A stretch of 35,093 nt of DNA from an uncultured Alphaproteobacteria bacterium (GCA_944392845.1 CALXYE010000148.1:1-35093), one strand, 5' to 3'; shown: positions 15,728-24,746, counted from the first letter of the stretch. Translations and numbers: made by a program. Notes: generated by a model from the sequence alone, not told the origin.

Positions 15728-17404
15728 ATGAAATTCGGCGAATTTCCGCTTTACGACGCGATCGGCGTTGAACTGTCTCACGAAGTGAAATGCGGCGGGA
15801 GAGTGTTTCCCGCCGGCCACATCGTTACGGCGGACGACATACGCCTGTTGCGTCAGGCGGAAATAAAAACGGTCGTCGGGACTTTCTTTTCTCCGACCGA
15901 TTTGCGCCCCGATATCGCCTGTGATATTTTATTGAAAGACATTGTCGGCGACCATTTGCGTTATACGTTGCCCGAAAACGGATGCAGCGAAATCTACGCG
16001 GACGCCGACGGCGTTTTCGTCGGGCTGCCCGATCGTTTGTTGCGCTTTAATTCCCATGATGAAAGCCTGATTTTATCGTCACTGTTGCCTTATACGCCCG
16101 TGTATAAAAATCAGCTGGTCGCGTCGTTGCGTTTGCTGGGGCCTGCGTTTGATGCGGATATGATCAATGCGGCCGTTGAAAAGATTACGGGGCAGGGGCC
16201 CTTGTTGCGTATCGCGACGTATGCGTTTTGCAAGATTGCCTTCGTCCGTACGGTCGAACACGGCGGCGAAGTTTCCGAAACGGCCGAAGACGTTCAAAAA
16301 CGCTATGCCGTTTACGGCTTTGATATCGTTCGGAACACCGTTTGCGTCCATGACCGCGAGGCCGTGGCCAAAGAGATTGATAAAGCGGCCGATGAAAAGT
16401 TGGATGCCGTTTTTATCGAAAGCCCGACGGCGCCTCTGAACAGGGCGGACATCATTCCCGCTGCGGTGAAGGAGGCGGGCGCCGATATTGACAGGTTGGG
16501 CTGGTGTGCCGATCCCGGCGTTTCGGCGTTGATCGCCCATAAAAACGACATGAAGATCGTCGCTTTTAATGCGGAAGATTTTTCTTCGCCGTCTTTGGAC
16601 AGGCTGGTGCGCTACATTGCAACGAAGTCCTTGCCTTTTACGGACGAATTTCCGACTTTGGCGACGGGAACGCTGTCGCTGGAACGGCTGATCAAATTCC
16701 TGAAACCCGAAGAGGAAGCAAAAACGGTGGCGGTCGGCGCGTTGAGCGAACGAAGCAAAGTCGCCGTCGTCGTTTTGGCGGCGGGCGCGTCCAAACGGAT
16801 GATCGGGACGAACAAGCTGTTGGAAAGCGTGCACGGTATTCCGATGGTTGAACGGGCGGTGCAGTCGGCTTTGATGTCCAAAGCGGATTTCGTCGCGGTC
16901 GTTACGGGATACGACGCGAAATTCATTGAAAGGCGGCTGGTCAATTACGACGTCAAGATCGTCCGCAATCCCGATTATGCTTCGGGGGTGTTGAATTCAA
17001 TCCGTTTGGGGCTGTCGGTGTTGCCGCCCGACGTTGTTGCGGCGGTCGTCCTGCCTGCGGATATGCCGGGGTTTACCGCTTCCTATATCGACAAACTGAT
17101 TGATCTGTTTGATCCGAAAGCCAAAAGGAAAGCCGTTTGTCTGCCTTCGTACAACGGGGTGCGGCATAATCCCGTCCTGTGGCCCAGAGAACTGTTCAAG
17201 TCCGTCAAAATCGTTCCCGAAGACGCGCATTGGATGCCCGCATTGGTCGAGCATTCGGATTATATCAGGGAACTGAAACTGGACGACGATCTGCCGATTT
17301 CGGACGTCAATACGCGCGGAGACTTGTCCCTGTTTTTGTCGCGGGCCGATTTTTCAAACGATGCGGAAAAGGCTTTGGAAGAGCTTGAAGCTTCGTTGAA
17401 ATAA
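15728..17404 (+). CDS. Fused molybdopterin-binding / MobA-like nucleotidyltransferase protein
   Basis: A 558-residue two-domain protein. The first about 330 residues match the molybdopterin-binding (MoeA/MogA-like) type: GEFPLYDAIGVELSHEV, GRVFPAGHIVTADDI and a later P-rich PTAPLNRADIIPAA segment. The second domain is a MobA/MocA-like NTP transferase with the loop VVLAAGASKRMIGTNKLL (about 349-366), LPADMPGF and GVRHNP. Such fusions in alphaproteobacteria usually attach CMP or GMP to molybdopterin for enzymes like xanthine dehydrogenase. No molybdoenzyme or xdhC gene lies in this window. AGG lies 6 bases before the ATG. Substrate (CTP or GTP) cannot be decided by eye. Confidence 0.8.
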   Translation: MKFGEFPLYDAIGVELSHEVKCGGRVFPAGHIVTADDIRLLRQAEIKTVVGTFFSPTDLRPDIACDILLKDIVGDHLRYTLPENGCSEIYADADGVFVGLPDRLLRFNSHDESLILSSLLPYTPVYKNQLVASLRLLGPAFDADMINAAVEKITGQGPLLRIATYAFCKIAFVRTVEHGGEVSETAEDVQKRYAVYGFDIVRNTVCVHDREAVAKEIDKAADEKLDAVFIESPTAPLNRADIIPAAVKEAGADIDRLGWCADPGVSALIAHKNDMKIVAFNAEDFSSPSLDRLVRYIATKSLPFTDEFPTLATGTLSLERLIKFLKPEEEAKTVAVGALSERSKVAVVVLAAGASKRMIGTNKLLESVHGIPMVERAVQSALMSKADFVAVVTGYDAKFIERRLVNYDVKIVRNPDYASGVLNSIRLGLSVLPPDVVAAVVLPADMPGFTASYIDKLIDLFDPKAKRKAVCLPSYNGVRHNPVLWPRELFKSVKIVPEDAHWMPALVEHSDYIRELKLDDDLPISDVNTRGDLSLFLSRADFSNDAEKALEELEASLK

Positions 17405-17462
17405 AGCCTTTTCCGTAAAAAAACGATTTCATTTTTTTTAAAGAATCGAGTACAACAGCCGT

Positions 17463-20072
17463 ATGAAGAAGGAATATTTCGATATCAGCGGAATGAGCTG
17501 CGCGGCATGCTCGAACCGCGTTTTTAAGGCGGTATCCGCCCTTGAGGGCGTAGACGCCGCTTCCGTCAATCTGTTAAAAAACGACATGGCCGTTTCATTT
17601 GATGAAAGACGCCTGAGCGAAAGCGATATCGTTTCCGCGGTCGAGCGCGCGGGTTACGGTGCGAAGCCCCGCGGCGCAACGGCCGAACGGCGTGAAGCCG
17701 CCGCGCCCTCCGAAGAAAAACGGCTGAAGAGGCGCTTGGTTGTTTCGTGCATTTTTTTGTTGCCGTTGCTGTATGTTTCTTCCGGCGGCATGCTCGGTTT
17801 GCCGATGCCTTCGTATTTTGACGGTTCCGACGGCGCGACGGCTTGCGTTTTGACGCAGTTGCTTTTGACTTTGGCCGTGGCGTTCGTCAATGCGGGATAC
17901 TACGGGTCGGGAATCAGGGCTTTGGCTTCGGGGGCGCCGAACATGGATTCCCTGATCGCCGTCGGGTCGGGCGCGGCCGTTGTTTTCGGCGTATATGCGT
18001 TGTACGGCTTGATTTTTGCCGTCGGAGCGGGCGATGCGGAAAGCGTCGGGCGGTTTTCGTCAAACCTGTATTTTGAATCCGCCGCCATGATCCTGACCTT
18101 GATTACGTTGGGTAAATATTTCGAAGCCAGAGCCAAAGGCAAAACGTCCGAGGCCGTCGCGAAGCTGACGGAACTCGCGCCGCCGTCCGCAACGGTCGTG
18201 CGCGACGGAAAGGAAAGCATCGTTCCCGTCAAAGACGTCGCGGCGGGGGATATTTTGGCGGTCAAAACGGGCGAACGCATCCCCGTTGACGGCGTTGTCA
18301 TTGAAGGCCGCGGCCTGGTTGATGAATCGGCGCTGACGGGCGAAAGCCTGCCTGCCGAAAAAGGCGCGGGCGCCCGCGTTGTCGGGGCGACGCTCAACGT
18401 TTCGGGGCATTTTTTAATGCAGGCGACGGGCGTCGGGCAAGATACCGTTTTGGCGGAGATCATCAGGCTGGTGGATGAAGCGACATCATCGAAACCGCCG
18501 ATTGCCCGTTTGGCGGACAAAGTCAGCGGCGTGTTCGTTCCCGTCGTGATCGCGATCGCCGTTATTGCAACGGTCGTATGGCTGGCGTTGGGATATGACG
18601 TCGAATTCGCCCTGTCGGTCGGCATTTCCGTTTTGGTTATTTCCTGTCCGTGCGCTTTGGGGCTTGCGACGCCGACGGCCGTGATGGTCGGTTCGGGACG
18701 GGGCGCTTCGGACGGCATTTTATTCAAATCGGCGTCCGCTTTGGAAACGGCGGCGCGCGTCACCTCCGTCATTCTGGACAAGACGGGAACGGTGACGGAG
18801 GGCCGTCCCGTCGTTACGGATATCATCGCCGTAAACGGAAAAAAGACGGAAGACGTGTTGCGTTTGGCGGCATCCTTAGAAAAACTTTCGGAACATCCTT
18901 TGGGATCTGCGATCGTCAGGGAAGCCGAAAAACGCGGCTTGGATTTTTTAAAGGTTGAAGGCTTTTTGCAAATTCCCGGACAGGGCATATCGGGAACGGC
19001 GGGCCGCCAAAACTGTATTGCCGGGAATGCCCGTATGTTGCAGTCCGAAGGCATCGCCAACAGTCTTGCCGAAACGGGTGACGAACTTTCTTCCGAGGGC
19101 AAAACGCCGCTGTTTTGCGCCTGCGGTACCGAGCTTTTGGGCGTTATTGCCGTTGCCGACGCCGTTAAGCCGACGTCGCCTCAGGCCGTTGCGGAATTAA
19201 AGGCAATGGGGCTGGAAACCGTTTTGCTGACGGGGGATAATTCCAGAACCGCCGAAGCCGTGCGGCGCGCGACGGGAATTGACCGCGTCGTTTCCGAAAT
19301 GCTTCCGCAGGACAAGGAACGGGAGGTTCGCCGCTTGCAGGATCAGGGGCGGACGGTCGCCATGGTCGGCGACGGGATTAACGACGCTCCCGCGTTGGCG
19401 CGTGCCGACATCGGCATTGCCGTCGGGGCGGGAACTGATGTCGCCGTCGAATCCGCGGACGTCGTGCTGATGAAAAACGATCTGTTGGACGTTGTTTCGG
19501 CGATACAGCTGGGACGCGCCGTGTTGCGCAACATTCGCCAAAATTTGTTTTGGGCGTTCTTTTATAACAGCATCGGCATTCCCGTTGCGGCGGGCGTGTT
19601 CTACGGCGTCTGGGGATTGATGCTCAGCCCCGCCGTCGCGGCTGCGGCCATGAGTTTCAGTTCCGTCAGCGTCGTTGCGAATGCTTTGCGTCTGAGGCAT
19701 TTCAAACCGCGTTTCAAGTTCTCGGTCAATTTGGACGACGGGGAAGAGGAAGCCCCGCCCCCGTCCGCGAAAAAGCCTTCCGAAAAGAAAAAGCCTGCGG
19801 AACGTCCGAAAAGAAGGGTCGGATCTTCGACGATGAAAACAAGGAGCTTTAACATGATTAAAAATTTAAGCGTTGAAGGCATGAAATGCGAACATTGCGC
19901 CAATTTTGTCACCAAGGCGCTGATGGCCGTTCCCGGCGTTGAACGCGCGGTCGTCAATCTGGAAAACAAAAAGGCCGTCGTTGAAACGGACGGGACGGTT
20001 ACGAACAAAAGATTGAAAGAGGCCGTCGCCGACGCGGGATTTGAAATCACGGACATTCAGGATCAGTTTTGA
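17463..20072 (+). CDS. copA: Copper-exporting P1B-type ATPase with a C-terminal CopZ-like domain
   Basis: An 869-residue CopA-type pump that exports Cu(I). The N-terminal heavy-metal domain carries [11 protein letters not shown] (Cys13, Cys16). After transmembrane helices come the A-domain ([11 protein letters not shown]), the metal-channel motif CPC (395-397), the phosphorylation site DKTGT (Asp439), the HP motif SEHPLGSAI and the hinge GDGINDAP (about 636-643). After the last helices a Glu/Pro/Lys-rich linker (about 750-790) leads to a second heavy-metal domain, [11 protein letters not shown], fused at the C-terminus. This is unusual, since such domains normally sit at the N-terminus or in a separate chaperone. 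An internal start inside the fusion is described separately. The next gene overlaps its stop. Confidence 0.92.
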   Translation: MKKEYFDISGMSCAACSNRVFKAVSALEGVDAASVNLLKNDMAVSFDERRLSESDIVSAVERAGYGAKPRGATAERREAAAPSEEKRLKRRLVVSCIFLLPLLYVSSGGMLGLPMPSYFDGSDGATACVLTQLLLTLAVAFVNAGYYGSGIRALASGAPNMDSLIAVGSGAAVVFGVYALYGLIFAVGAGDAESVGRFSSNLYFESAAMILTLITLGKYFEARAKGKTSEAVAKLTELAPPSATVVRDGKESIVPVKDVAAGDILAVKTGERIPVDGVVIEGRGLVDESALTGESLPAEKGAGARVVGATLNVSGHFLMQATGVGQDTVLAEIIRLVDEATSSKPPIARLADKVSGVFVPVVIAIAVIATVVWLALGYDVEFALSVGISVLVISCPCALGLATPTAVMVGSGRGASDGILFKSASALETAARVTSVILDKTGTVTEGRPVVTDIIAVNGKKTEDVLRLAASLEKLSEHPLGSAIVREAEKRGLDFLKVEGFLQIPGQGISGTAGRQNCIAGNARMLQSEGIANSLAETGDELSSEGKTPLFCACGTELLGVIAVADAVKPTSPQAVAELKAMGLETVLLTGDNSRTAEAVRRATGIDRVVSEMLPQDKEREVRRLQDQGRTVAMVGDGINDAPALARADIGIAVGAGTDVAVESADVVLMKNDLLDVVSAIQLGRAVLRNIRQNLFWAFFYNSIGIPVAAGVFYGVWGLMLSPAVAAAAMSFSSVSVVANALRLRHFKPRFKFSVNLDDGEEEAPPPSAKKPSEKKKPAERPKRRVGSSTMKTRSFNMIKNLSVEGMKCEHCANFVTKALMAVPGVERAVVNLENKKAVVETDGTVTNKRLKEAVADAGFEITDIQDQF
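19841..20072 (+). CDS. copZ: Nested CopZ-like chaperone from an internal start in copA
   Basis: Within the 3' end of copA and in the same frame, AAGGAG (19841-19846) lies 7 bases before ATG 19854. Translation from there would yield a free 72-residue heavy-metal-binding protein (CxxC motif MKCEHC, compact ferredoxin-like length) identical to the C-terminal domain of the pump. The interval here runs from the ribosome binding site to the stop. Either the gene makes both a fusion and a free chaperone, or this is the leftover start of a once separate copZ. Expression is inferred from the site alone. Confidence 0.45.
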
Positions 20073-21442
20073 ACGAAGAAAAAGATTCCCCCGTTTCTTT
20101 TGAAAGAGAAAAAGGCAAAGCGGCCGTTTTCACCGCGTCGGCGTTCCTTTTGCTGGCTTTCGAACTGTTTTATTTCTCCGATGTTTTGTTCCCCGAAAAA
20201 CGAAAGGCGCCGCCCGATAAAAAAGACGCCGCCGTTTATGTCTTAGCGCTTGATTGGGACGGCGACGGCCGTATCGGCATAAGGGACGGGATATATTTTG
20301 ATTACGGCGGAGACGGTTTCCCTGAAAGAACGCCGTGGGTAGACGCTTCCGACCTCTTTTTGGTGCGGGACGCGAACGCGAACGGCAAGATTGACGACGG
20401 GGAGGAAATATTCGGCAGCCGAACGGTTACGGCGGACGGTTCGGCGCGTGCAAGCGGTTTTGAGGCGTTGGCGCTTGCGGACGCGAACGGCGACAGGGTA
20501 TTGGATGCCGAAGATCCGCTGTTTTCGGAACTTATGCTTTGGCGCGATCTGAATCAAAACGGCGTTTCCGAAGCGGCCGAACTGGCAAAACTTGAGGAAT
20601 GGGGAGTCGGGGAGTTAAATTTTGAAGAGGCTCCGTCCGAGGCCTTTTTCGTCAAAAATAACGGCATAAAAGGAAGGATGGAGGAAAAAGAGCTGGTGCC
20701 CGATTTTGCGGATACGCTGGAACCCGAAACGGGCCCTTTGCCCGAAGAGATTCTGCGCCTGCCGAACTTGGGACATTCGGGGACGGTGCCTTCCTTGCAC
20801 GCGGCAATGTTTTCGGACAAGTCGGGCAGATTGAAGAGTTTGCTGGAACGCTACGCGGCGGAAAACGACCCCGTTGCGCGCGACGCGCTTTTAACGGATT
20901 TGATTTATGCTTGGGCGGGCGTATCCGACATCAATCCCGAAAGCAGGGCTTCTAAGGAAGGAAACGCCATCGGCGACGCGCGAAAGTTGGCCGTTTTGGA
21001 AAAGTATCTGGGGCGGCCGTATTTAGGCACTTGGAACGGCAGGGACAGGGATCCGAACCCTCACGCCAAGGCGGCGGCGCATTTGCTGAACGCCTTTGAA
21101 AATCTGAAAGAATATGTTGACGGGGCGCTCGGAGGAAAAACGCATTATGCCAAATATTTGGACGCGATTAACATTGAATGGGACGCCGAAAAGACGGAAT
21201 GGAAAACGAACGTGTCAAAGGCTTTGGAATTGCTTGAAAAAGACTACGTTACCGCTCCCGATAAAGAATTGTTCCTGCGGGGGCTTGTTCGCAGTCTGTC
21301 CGTTCACGGGAGGCTCGGAAAGTCAGCCTTGGAAGACCTGCAACGGCCGAACGCCGACGGTTCGGAGAGCGCCTTTAAAAGGGATTTGAGGAAGGCGCTT
21401 GAAGACGAGCCGCCGGGCAACGAGAAAAAAATCAATCCGTAA
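20069..21442 (+). CDS. Membrane-anchored protein with calcium-loop (RTX-related) repeats
   Basis: A 457-residue protein starting at TTG, overlapping the copA stop (TTGA); AGGA lies 7 bases before the start and there is no early ATG. One hydrophobic helix (about 19-40) anchors it, with the body presumably periplasmic. Four DxNxDG-type calcium loops follow: DWDGDGRIG (62-70), [13 protein letters not shown] (101-113), [12 protein letters not shown] (138-149) and [12 protein letters not shown] (160-171). The layout, including [19 protein letters not shown] and [17 protein letters not shown], matches a segment found in huge RTX-type adhesins, but here it stands alone with a helical C-terminal half and no secretion signal of the RTX type. 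Function unknown; calcium binding is likely. Confidence 0.7.
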   Translation: MNEEKDSPVSFEREKGKAAVFTASAFLLLAFELFYFSDVLFPEKRKAPPDKKDAAVYVLALDWDGDGRIGIRDGIYFDYGGDGFPERTPWVDASDLFLVRDANANGKIDDGEEIFGSRTVTADGSARASGFEALALADANGDRVLDAEDPLFSELMLWRDLNQNGVSEAAELAKLEEWGVGELNFEEAPSEAFFVKNNGIKGRMEEKELVPDFADTLEPETGPLPEEILRLPNLGHSGTVPSLHAAMFSDKSGRLKSLLERYAAENDPVARDALLTDLIYAWAGVSDINPESRASKEGNAIGDARKLAVLEKYLGRPYLGTWNGRDRDPNPHAKAAAHLLNAFENLKEYVDGALGGKTHYAKYLDAINIEWDAEKTEWKTNVSKALELLEKDYVTAPDKELFLRGLVRSLSVHGRLGKSALEDLQRPNADGSESAFKRDLRKALEDEPPGNEKKINP

Positions 21443-21653
21443 CGCGAATGTGGAAATGCTCTTTTTCTTCGCTGTTCAACACGGACACGGCCGAACAGTA
21501 ATCCGTCCAAGCTTCAATGGAATCGTTCAGACGGTTTAAAATAAAGGTTTCCAAGGTTTCGCCCGCTAATTGTGCCTGAGTTTCGATCATGCGGTAAAGG
21601 GAATCTTCCAGAGCAATAGGAACGACTTTGTTATGAGAAGGGGCGATACCCAT
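21432..21653 (-). CDS. Small ribbon-helix-helix-like DNA-binding protein
   Basis: A 73-residue protein from ATG 21653 (AAAGGA about 7 bases upstream); the longer open frame to 21839 lacks a site and runs through AT-rich non-coding sequence. The pattern VVPIALEDSLYRMIETQAQLAGETLETFILNRLNDSIEAW fits a ribbon-helix-helix fold (one strand, two helices), as in CopG-like repressors and antitoxins. No toxin gene adjoins it. It converges on, and overlaps by 11 bases, the calcium-loop gene. Confidence 0.6.
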   Translation of the reverse strand: MGIAPSHNKVVPIALEDSLYRMIETQAQLAGETLETFILNRLNDSIEAWTDYCSAVSVLNSEEKEHFHIRVTD

Positions 21654-21687
21654 ATTGAATCCTTTTGTAAAATATGAACTTTTCATC

Positions 21688-21710
21688 AATATACATACCG
21701 CCGAATCGGC
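21688..21710 (-). promoter_or_regulatory. Promoter region with palindrome ahead of the ribbon-helix-helix gene
   Basis: A -10-like TATATT at 21688-21693 lies next to the palindrome GCCGAATCGGC (21700-21710), which would fall in the spacer. A repressor of this class commonly binds such a site to control itself. The -35 is weak. Confidence 0.3.
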
Positions 21711-21753
21711 TAATCCAGAAAAAAATCTAAAAAATCGTAAAAAAAATTTTGAA

Positions 21754-21837
21754 GCGACTCGGCAGGAATGCGAAAAACGAATCGAATGCCGCGGAAAATA
21801 AGACTTTTTTGAATCTTTAAGGATTCTAACGAGTCGC
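21754..21837. ncRNA. Structured intergenic element closed by an 8-bp stem
   Basis: GCGACTCG (21754-21761) pairs with CGAGTCGC (21830-21837). Inside lies a second hairpin GAATC-TTTAAG-GATTC (21811-21826). On the minus strand the closing stem is followed by TTCAAAATTTTTTTT, and on the plus strand by AAAAAATTTTTTT, so either strand could make a short terminated RNA. No coding potential. Could also be a DNA-level element. Speculative. Confidence 0.35.
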
Positions 21838-21951
21838 AAAAAATTTTTTTAATAAATTCAGAACGAAAAGGGAACGCATCGTTTTTTTAAACCGCTGATT
21901 CGTAATGTTGAGAATTTTCCCTTAAAAATGGTTTCGTTTTTTAGGGGGATG

Positions 21952-21982
21952 AAAAAAAACAGGCGCCCTGAGGTGCCTGTTT
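21952..21982 (-). terminator. Intrinsic terminator of the sigma / metal-sensor operon
   Basis: Minus strand AACAGGCACC-TCAG-GGCGCCTGTT followed by a run of T, 17 bases after the stop of the last operon gene. Confidence 0.85.
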
Positions 21983-21998
21983 CTCGGAAGGATTTTTT

Positions 21999-22763
21999 TT
22001 ATTTTTGAGGAGTGCTTCCTTCCTGAGGAGCTGGTTTTGCCTTCCCGCCCTTTTCGGGTTTTATCGGTTTGCCTTTGCGCATGCGTTCGGCAGGCGCCGC
22101 GCAGGGATAATCATCAGGCATAAACCGGCGTCCGTCCCGCGCGTCGCGCATGCAGGGCGGCAGACCGTGCGGCGGCATCATTTCGGGATGGTGCATCGGC
22201 GGACGGCGGTGATGACGGAAAAAAGGAGGTTCGCGCCTTTCGGGGGGCGGCGGCGGAGCCATGCCCGCTTCGGGCGGCATCGGTGCCCGGGCATCCCTGC
22301 GGGGACGGCGATGTTTTCTGAAACGCGGCCCTTTTTCAAAAGATTCCGCAAATGCGGCGCGTTCTTCGGGCGTCATTTTGGAAATCATGTCCAGCATATT
22401 TTTTTGAACCGCATCGTCGATCATTTTGCGTACGGCGCTGGCTTCGTCCAAGGCTTTTTGCAAAGCCGCGGGATCGAAGGGATCTTTGCGCAAAGCTTCC
22501 GTGACGGCTTCTTTAGACGCTTTCATAGGCTTTCGCGCATCTTTCATAGCTTTTTTAAACGCGCCGAAAAAGGCTTTTTTATTTTCGTCGGCGCGCACTT
22601 CTCTGCCGTCGGGCGGCGGGAAGCCTTCCGGTCTGAACTTAAAGCGTTCCGCGGGTCCGGACGGGAAGGGCGGTTCAAAAACGGCGCGGGAAACCTCAAA
22701 GCCGATGAACAAAAAGTTCAACGCCAATGATACGCCGAGAACGATAAGGATTTTTTTATTCAT
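21999..22763 (-). CDS. Periplasmic heavy-metal sensor (CnrX/Metal_resist-like)
   Basis: A 254-residue protein with an N-terminal membrane anchor or signal (IVLGVSLALNFLFIGFEVS), then a helical region of Metal_resist/CpxP type (about 70-145: ALRKDPFDPAALQKALDEA, MTPEERAAFAE). The C-terminal 110 residues are rich in Pro, His, Met and Arg (HHRRPPMHHPEMM, PPHGLPPCM), a likely metal ligand tail. In CnrYXH-type systems such a protein senses metal in the periplasm and releases the sigma factor from its membrane anti-sigma factor. The ATG overlaps the previous stop (ATGA) and GGAG lies 8 bases before it. Last gene of the operon. Which metal is sensed is unknown; the copper pump about 2 kb away is suggestive. 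Confidence 0.7.
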   Translation of the reverse strand: MNKKILIVLGVSLALNFLFIGFEVSRAVFEPPFPSGPAERFKFRPEGFPPPDGREVRADENKKAFFGAFKKAMKDARKPMKASKEAVTEALRKDPFDPAALQKALDEASAVRKMIDDAVQKNMLDMISKMTPEERAAFAESFEKGPRFRKHRRPRRDARAPMPPEAGMAPPPPPERREPPFFRHHRRPPMHHPEMMPPHGLPPCMRDARDGRRFMPDDYPCAAPAERMRKGKPIKPEKGGKAKPAPQEGSTPQK

Positions 22764-23137
22764 TGGTATAACTCCGTTGCGTTCAAGGTTAAGTCAAACA
22801 TGTCGTTAAAATAGCTTGTCGTATTCGCATAGCTTTGCATGGCTTCGTGATAGCCGAAATAAAAACCGCAAAGCATCAGTAAAACGGAAAGCCAGGCGGA
22901 ATGCCTGAAAAAAAGAAAGAACAGGCGCGCGTTCCGCTCCGTTACGATTGTTTTCATCAAACGGGCGGTCAGCCCCGGATTAAAGGGCGCCTCAAAAGCG
23001 TCAAGGCGGTCGTCCAAAGCTTTTTCTTCTGCCAAAACGAGGGCGTAAGCGCCGCCGTAAGCGGGTTCCGCGGTTTTTAGAAACGGACGGGAACCGTATG
23101 TCTGAACTTTCTTTTTGAATTCTTGAAAATCCGTCAT
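22760..23137 (-). CDS. Membrane anti-sigma factor (probable)
   Basis: A 125-residue protein from ATG 23137 (AAAGGAG 5 bases upstream; ATG overlaps the sigma stop as ATGA). The N-terminal 80 residues are soluble and charged, followed by one membrane helix (HSAWLSVLLMLCGFYFGY, about 83-100) and a short periplasmic end. Size, topology and position directly after an ECF sigma gene fit an anti-sigma factor that holds the sigma at the membrane. No strong sequence family is recognisable, so the call rests on context. Confidence 0.65.
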   Translation of the reverse strand: MTDFQEFKKKVQTYGSRPFLKTAEPAYGGAYALVLAEEKALDDRLDAFEAPFNPGLTARLMKTIVTERNARLFFLFFRHSAWLSVLLMLCGFYFGYHEAMQSYANTTSYFNDMFDLTLNATELYQ

Positions 23138-23682
23138 GCCGTCTCCTTTCGTACCGAAAGCCTTTCCTTCAGGGTTTGGCGCGCCCTGAACAGCAGGGAT
23201 TCCAACGCTCCGACGGAAACCGACAGGATGTCGGCGGCTTCCTTTGCTTTCAAACCCTGATGATAACACAGGATCAGGGCTTCTTTTTGGCGCGCGGGTA
23301 ACGCGTTGATCGCTTCTTTGATCTCTTCCTCTTCCGCCTTTTGAAGCATGCTCTGTTCGGGCGACGGGGCGGTTGAGGCCGTTTCGGGAACGGTATTTTC
23401 CGTCGGCCGCGCGCGCCTGAGCGTGTCAATGTAGTGATTGTACAAAATACGGTACAGCCATGTTGACAGCTTGGCGTCGGGCGTCCATTTTTCCGCATGG
23501 CGCCAGACCTTGAGGAAAACTTCCTGCGCCATGTCTTCGGCCTCGGTTCTGTCGGACGTCAACCGCCATGCGCAGGCATAAATCTTTTGCCCGTAACGAT
23601 CCAGCAAGGCTTGAAAAGCTGTCGCGTCGCCGGCAGCGATTCTTTTCATCAAGGTTTCGTCAGTCAGTTCGGTCGGCTTCAT
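23134..23682 (-). CDS. ECF sigma factor
   Basis: A 182-residue sigma70-family factor of the ECF type. Region 2 (about 11-80) shows FQALLDRYGQKIYACAWRLT, AEDMAQEVFLKVW and LSTWLYRILYNHYID. Region 4 (about 122-172) shows INALPARQKEALILCYHQG and the helix-turn-helix AADILSVSVGALESLLFRARQTL. The linker is Pro/Thr-rich. It heads a three-gene minus-strand operon in which each stop overlaps the next start by four bases, so sigma, anti-sigma and sensor should be made in fixed proportion. The target promoters are unknown. A GGAAC motif 25-29 bases before the ATG is too close to be its own -35 unless the transcript is nearly leaderless. Confidence 0.9.
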   Translation of the reverse strand: MKPTELTDETLMKRIAAGDATAFQALLDRYGQKIYACAWRLTSDRTEAEDMAQEVFLKVWRHAEKWTPDAKLSTWLYRILYNHYIDTLRRARPTENTVPETASTAPSPEQSMLQKAEEEEIKEAINALPARQKEALILCYHQGLKAKEAADILSVSVGALESLLFRARQTLKERLSVRKETA

Positions 23683-23744
23683 TCGTCGTTCTTTCGCAAA
23701 CTCTACGTTCCTTATAACGAAGTTTGGCGGAAAAACATTCGGTA

Positions 23745-23782
23745 AAAAAGAAAAAAAATCTCCCCGTCGAAAAGGCGGGGAG
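23745..23782 (-). terminator. Intrinsic terminator of the amidohydrolase gene
   Basis: CTCCCCG, loop region CCTTTTCGA, CGGGGAG, then ATTTTTTTT on the minus strand, 14 bases after the gene stop. Confidence 0.85.
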
Positions 23783-23796
23783 GCAAGCCGTTGATT

Positions 23797-24684
23797 TCAT
23801 TCTCCTTTGGGAGCCAAAAACAGCTCGTAGGCATTTCGGTAGAACAGCATTTCGATGATGTCGTCCGCATCTTCTCCGAATTCTTCGGCGACGGCGGATT
23901 TGACTTCTCCGACCCGTTGGGCGTAATAGGCGGGATCGCCGAAGGGCCCCAGAGGAATGTCCGTTCCCCATAACAGATGGCTTAAAACGTCTTCGTCCGC
24001 CATGCGCAGGATGTTGACGAGGGTTTCCGGCGAAATCCACGAAACGTCGGCGTAAAGGTTTGCCGATCCCGAATGCAGGGCGGCGGTCAGAATGCCCAGC
24101 GTGAAATAGTGGTTTTCGTCGCTGCCCATGCCCATATGCGCCAAAATGACGGGGACATCGGGGAATTTTTGCGCCGTTTCGTAAATATAAACGGGGCTGG
24201 ACCAGTTGTCCTGAGAATGGAACAGAACGGGCAATCCGTATTCCTGCGCGACGGCCAAATAAGGTTCGTATTGCGGATCGTTCGCGTCCAGCATCAGCGT
24301 GTTGGGGTGCAGCTTGATGCCGTAGATTTCGTCGCCGCGTTCGTCAATCAGACGAGCCAGCTTGTCCGCGTTGCCGTATCCGGGCTGCCCGACGATCATC
24401 GTTTTGAATTTCGGGTTTTGGGCGCAGATATCCAACATTTGACGGTTCGTTTCGAATTCGTCCTGACAGGGCGAACCGTCGGGGTTCGTATCAATGCCGC
24501 TCATGTTGGACACCATGACGGCGACGACTTCGTTTTCTTCCGTTTCTCCGCACACGGGAACCTCAAAGGGCGTATCGAACGTTTCCTGAAGCGTTTCCTC
24601 GGTAAAATCGACGTTGTCCGCGCTCCAATGCCCGATATGGGCGTGTGCTTCTATGATCTTTCCGTACAGTTCTTCGTCCGCCAT
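23797..24684 (-). CDS. Amidohydrolase-family TIM-barrel metal-dependent hydrolase
   Basis: A 295-residue enzyme of the amidohydrolase 2 type. Metal-site motifs appear in order: EAHAHIG (His14, His16), GIKLHP (about 122-127), LFHSQD, ILAHMGMG and the C-terminal LLWGTDIPLG with the catalytic Asp. Such proteins hydrolyse or decarboxylate small carboxylic acids, but the substrate cannot be read here. It is cytoplasmic, with no signal peptide. A near-perfect Shine-Dalgarno AAGGAGG stands 6 bases before ATG 24684 and directly behind a hairpin-forming leader. It has its own promoter and terminator, so it is a single-gene unit whose expression may be set by the leader. Confidence 0.82.
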   Translation of the reverse strand: MADEELYGKIIEAHAHIGHWSADNVDFTEETLQETFDTPFEVPVCGETEENEVVAVMVSNMSGIDTNPDGSPCQDEFETNRQMLDICAQNPKFKTMIVGQPGYGNADKLARLIDERGDEIYGIKLHPNTLMLDANDPQYEPYLAVAQEYGLPVLFHSQDNWSSPVYIYETAQKFPDVPVILAHMGMGSDENHYFTLGILTAALHSGSANLYADVSWISPETLVNILRMADEDVLSHLLWGTDIPLGPFGDPAYYAQRVGEVKSAVAEEFGEDADDIIEMLFYRNAYELFLAPKGE

Positions 24685-24740
24685 GGGATGCCTCCTTGTT
24701 TCCCTTTAAGAATCAAAGGGAAAGAGCTTCCCTTTGAACG
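24685..24740 (-). promoter_or_regulatory. Leader with two mutually exclusive hairpins before the Shine-Dalgarno
   Basis: In transcript order: CAAAGGGAA (24736-24728), TTTCCCTTTG (24723-24714), AAAGGGAAA (24707-24699), then AAGGAGG (24697-24691). The middle segment can pair with the first (9 bp, 5-base loop) or with the third (9 bp, 7-base loop), but not both. The third segment abuts the Shine-Dalgarno. The predicted transcript start falls just before the first segment, so the leader is almost exactly this device. Regulation is inferred. Confidence 0.5.
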
Positions 24741-24746
24741 GTTCTC

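Noticed and set aside
21654-21839. Longer N-terminus for the ribbon-helix-helix protein
   Set aside because: Runs through AT-rich inverted-repeat DNA, no ribosome binding site, whereas the inner ATG has one.
23707-23711. GGAAC as a self-regulated ECF promoter -35
   Set aside because: With normal spacing transcription would start at or inside the start codon; no matching -10 seen.
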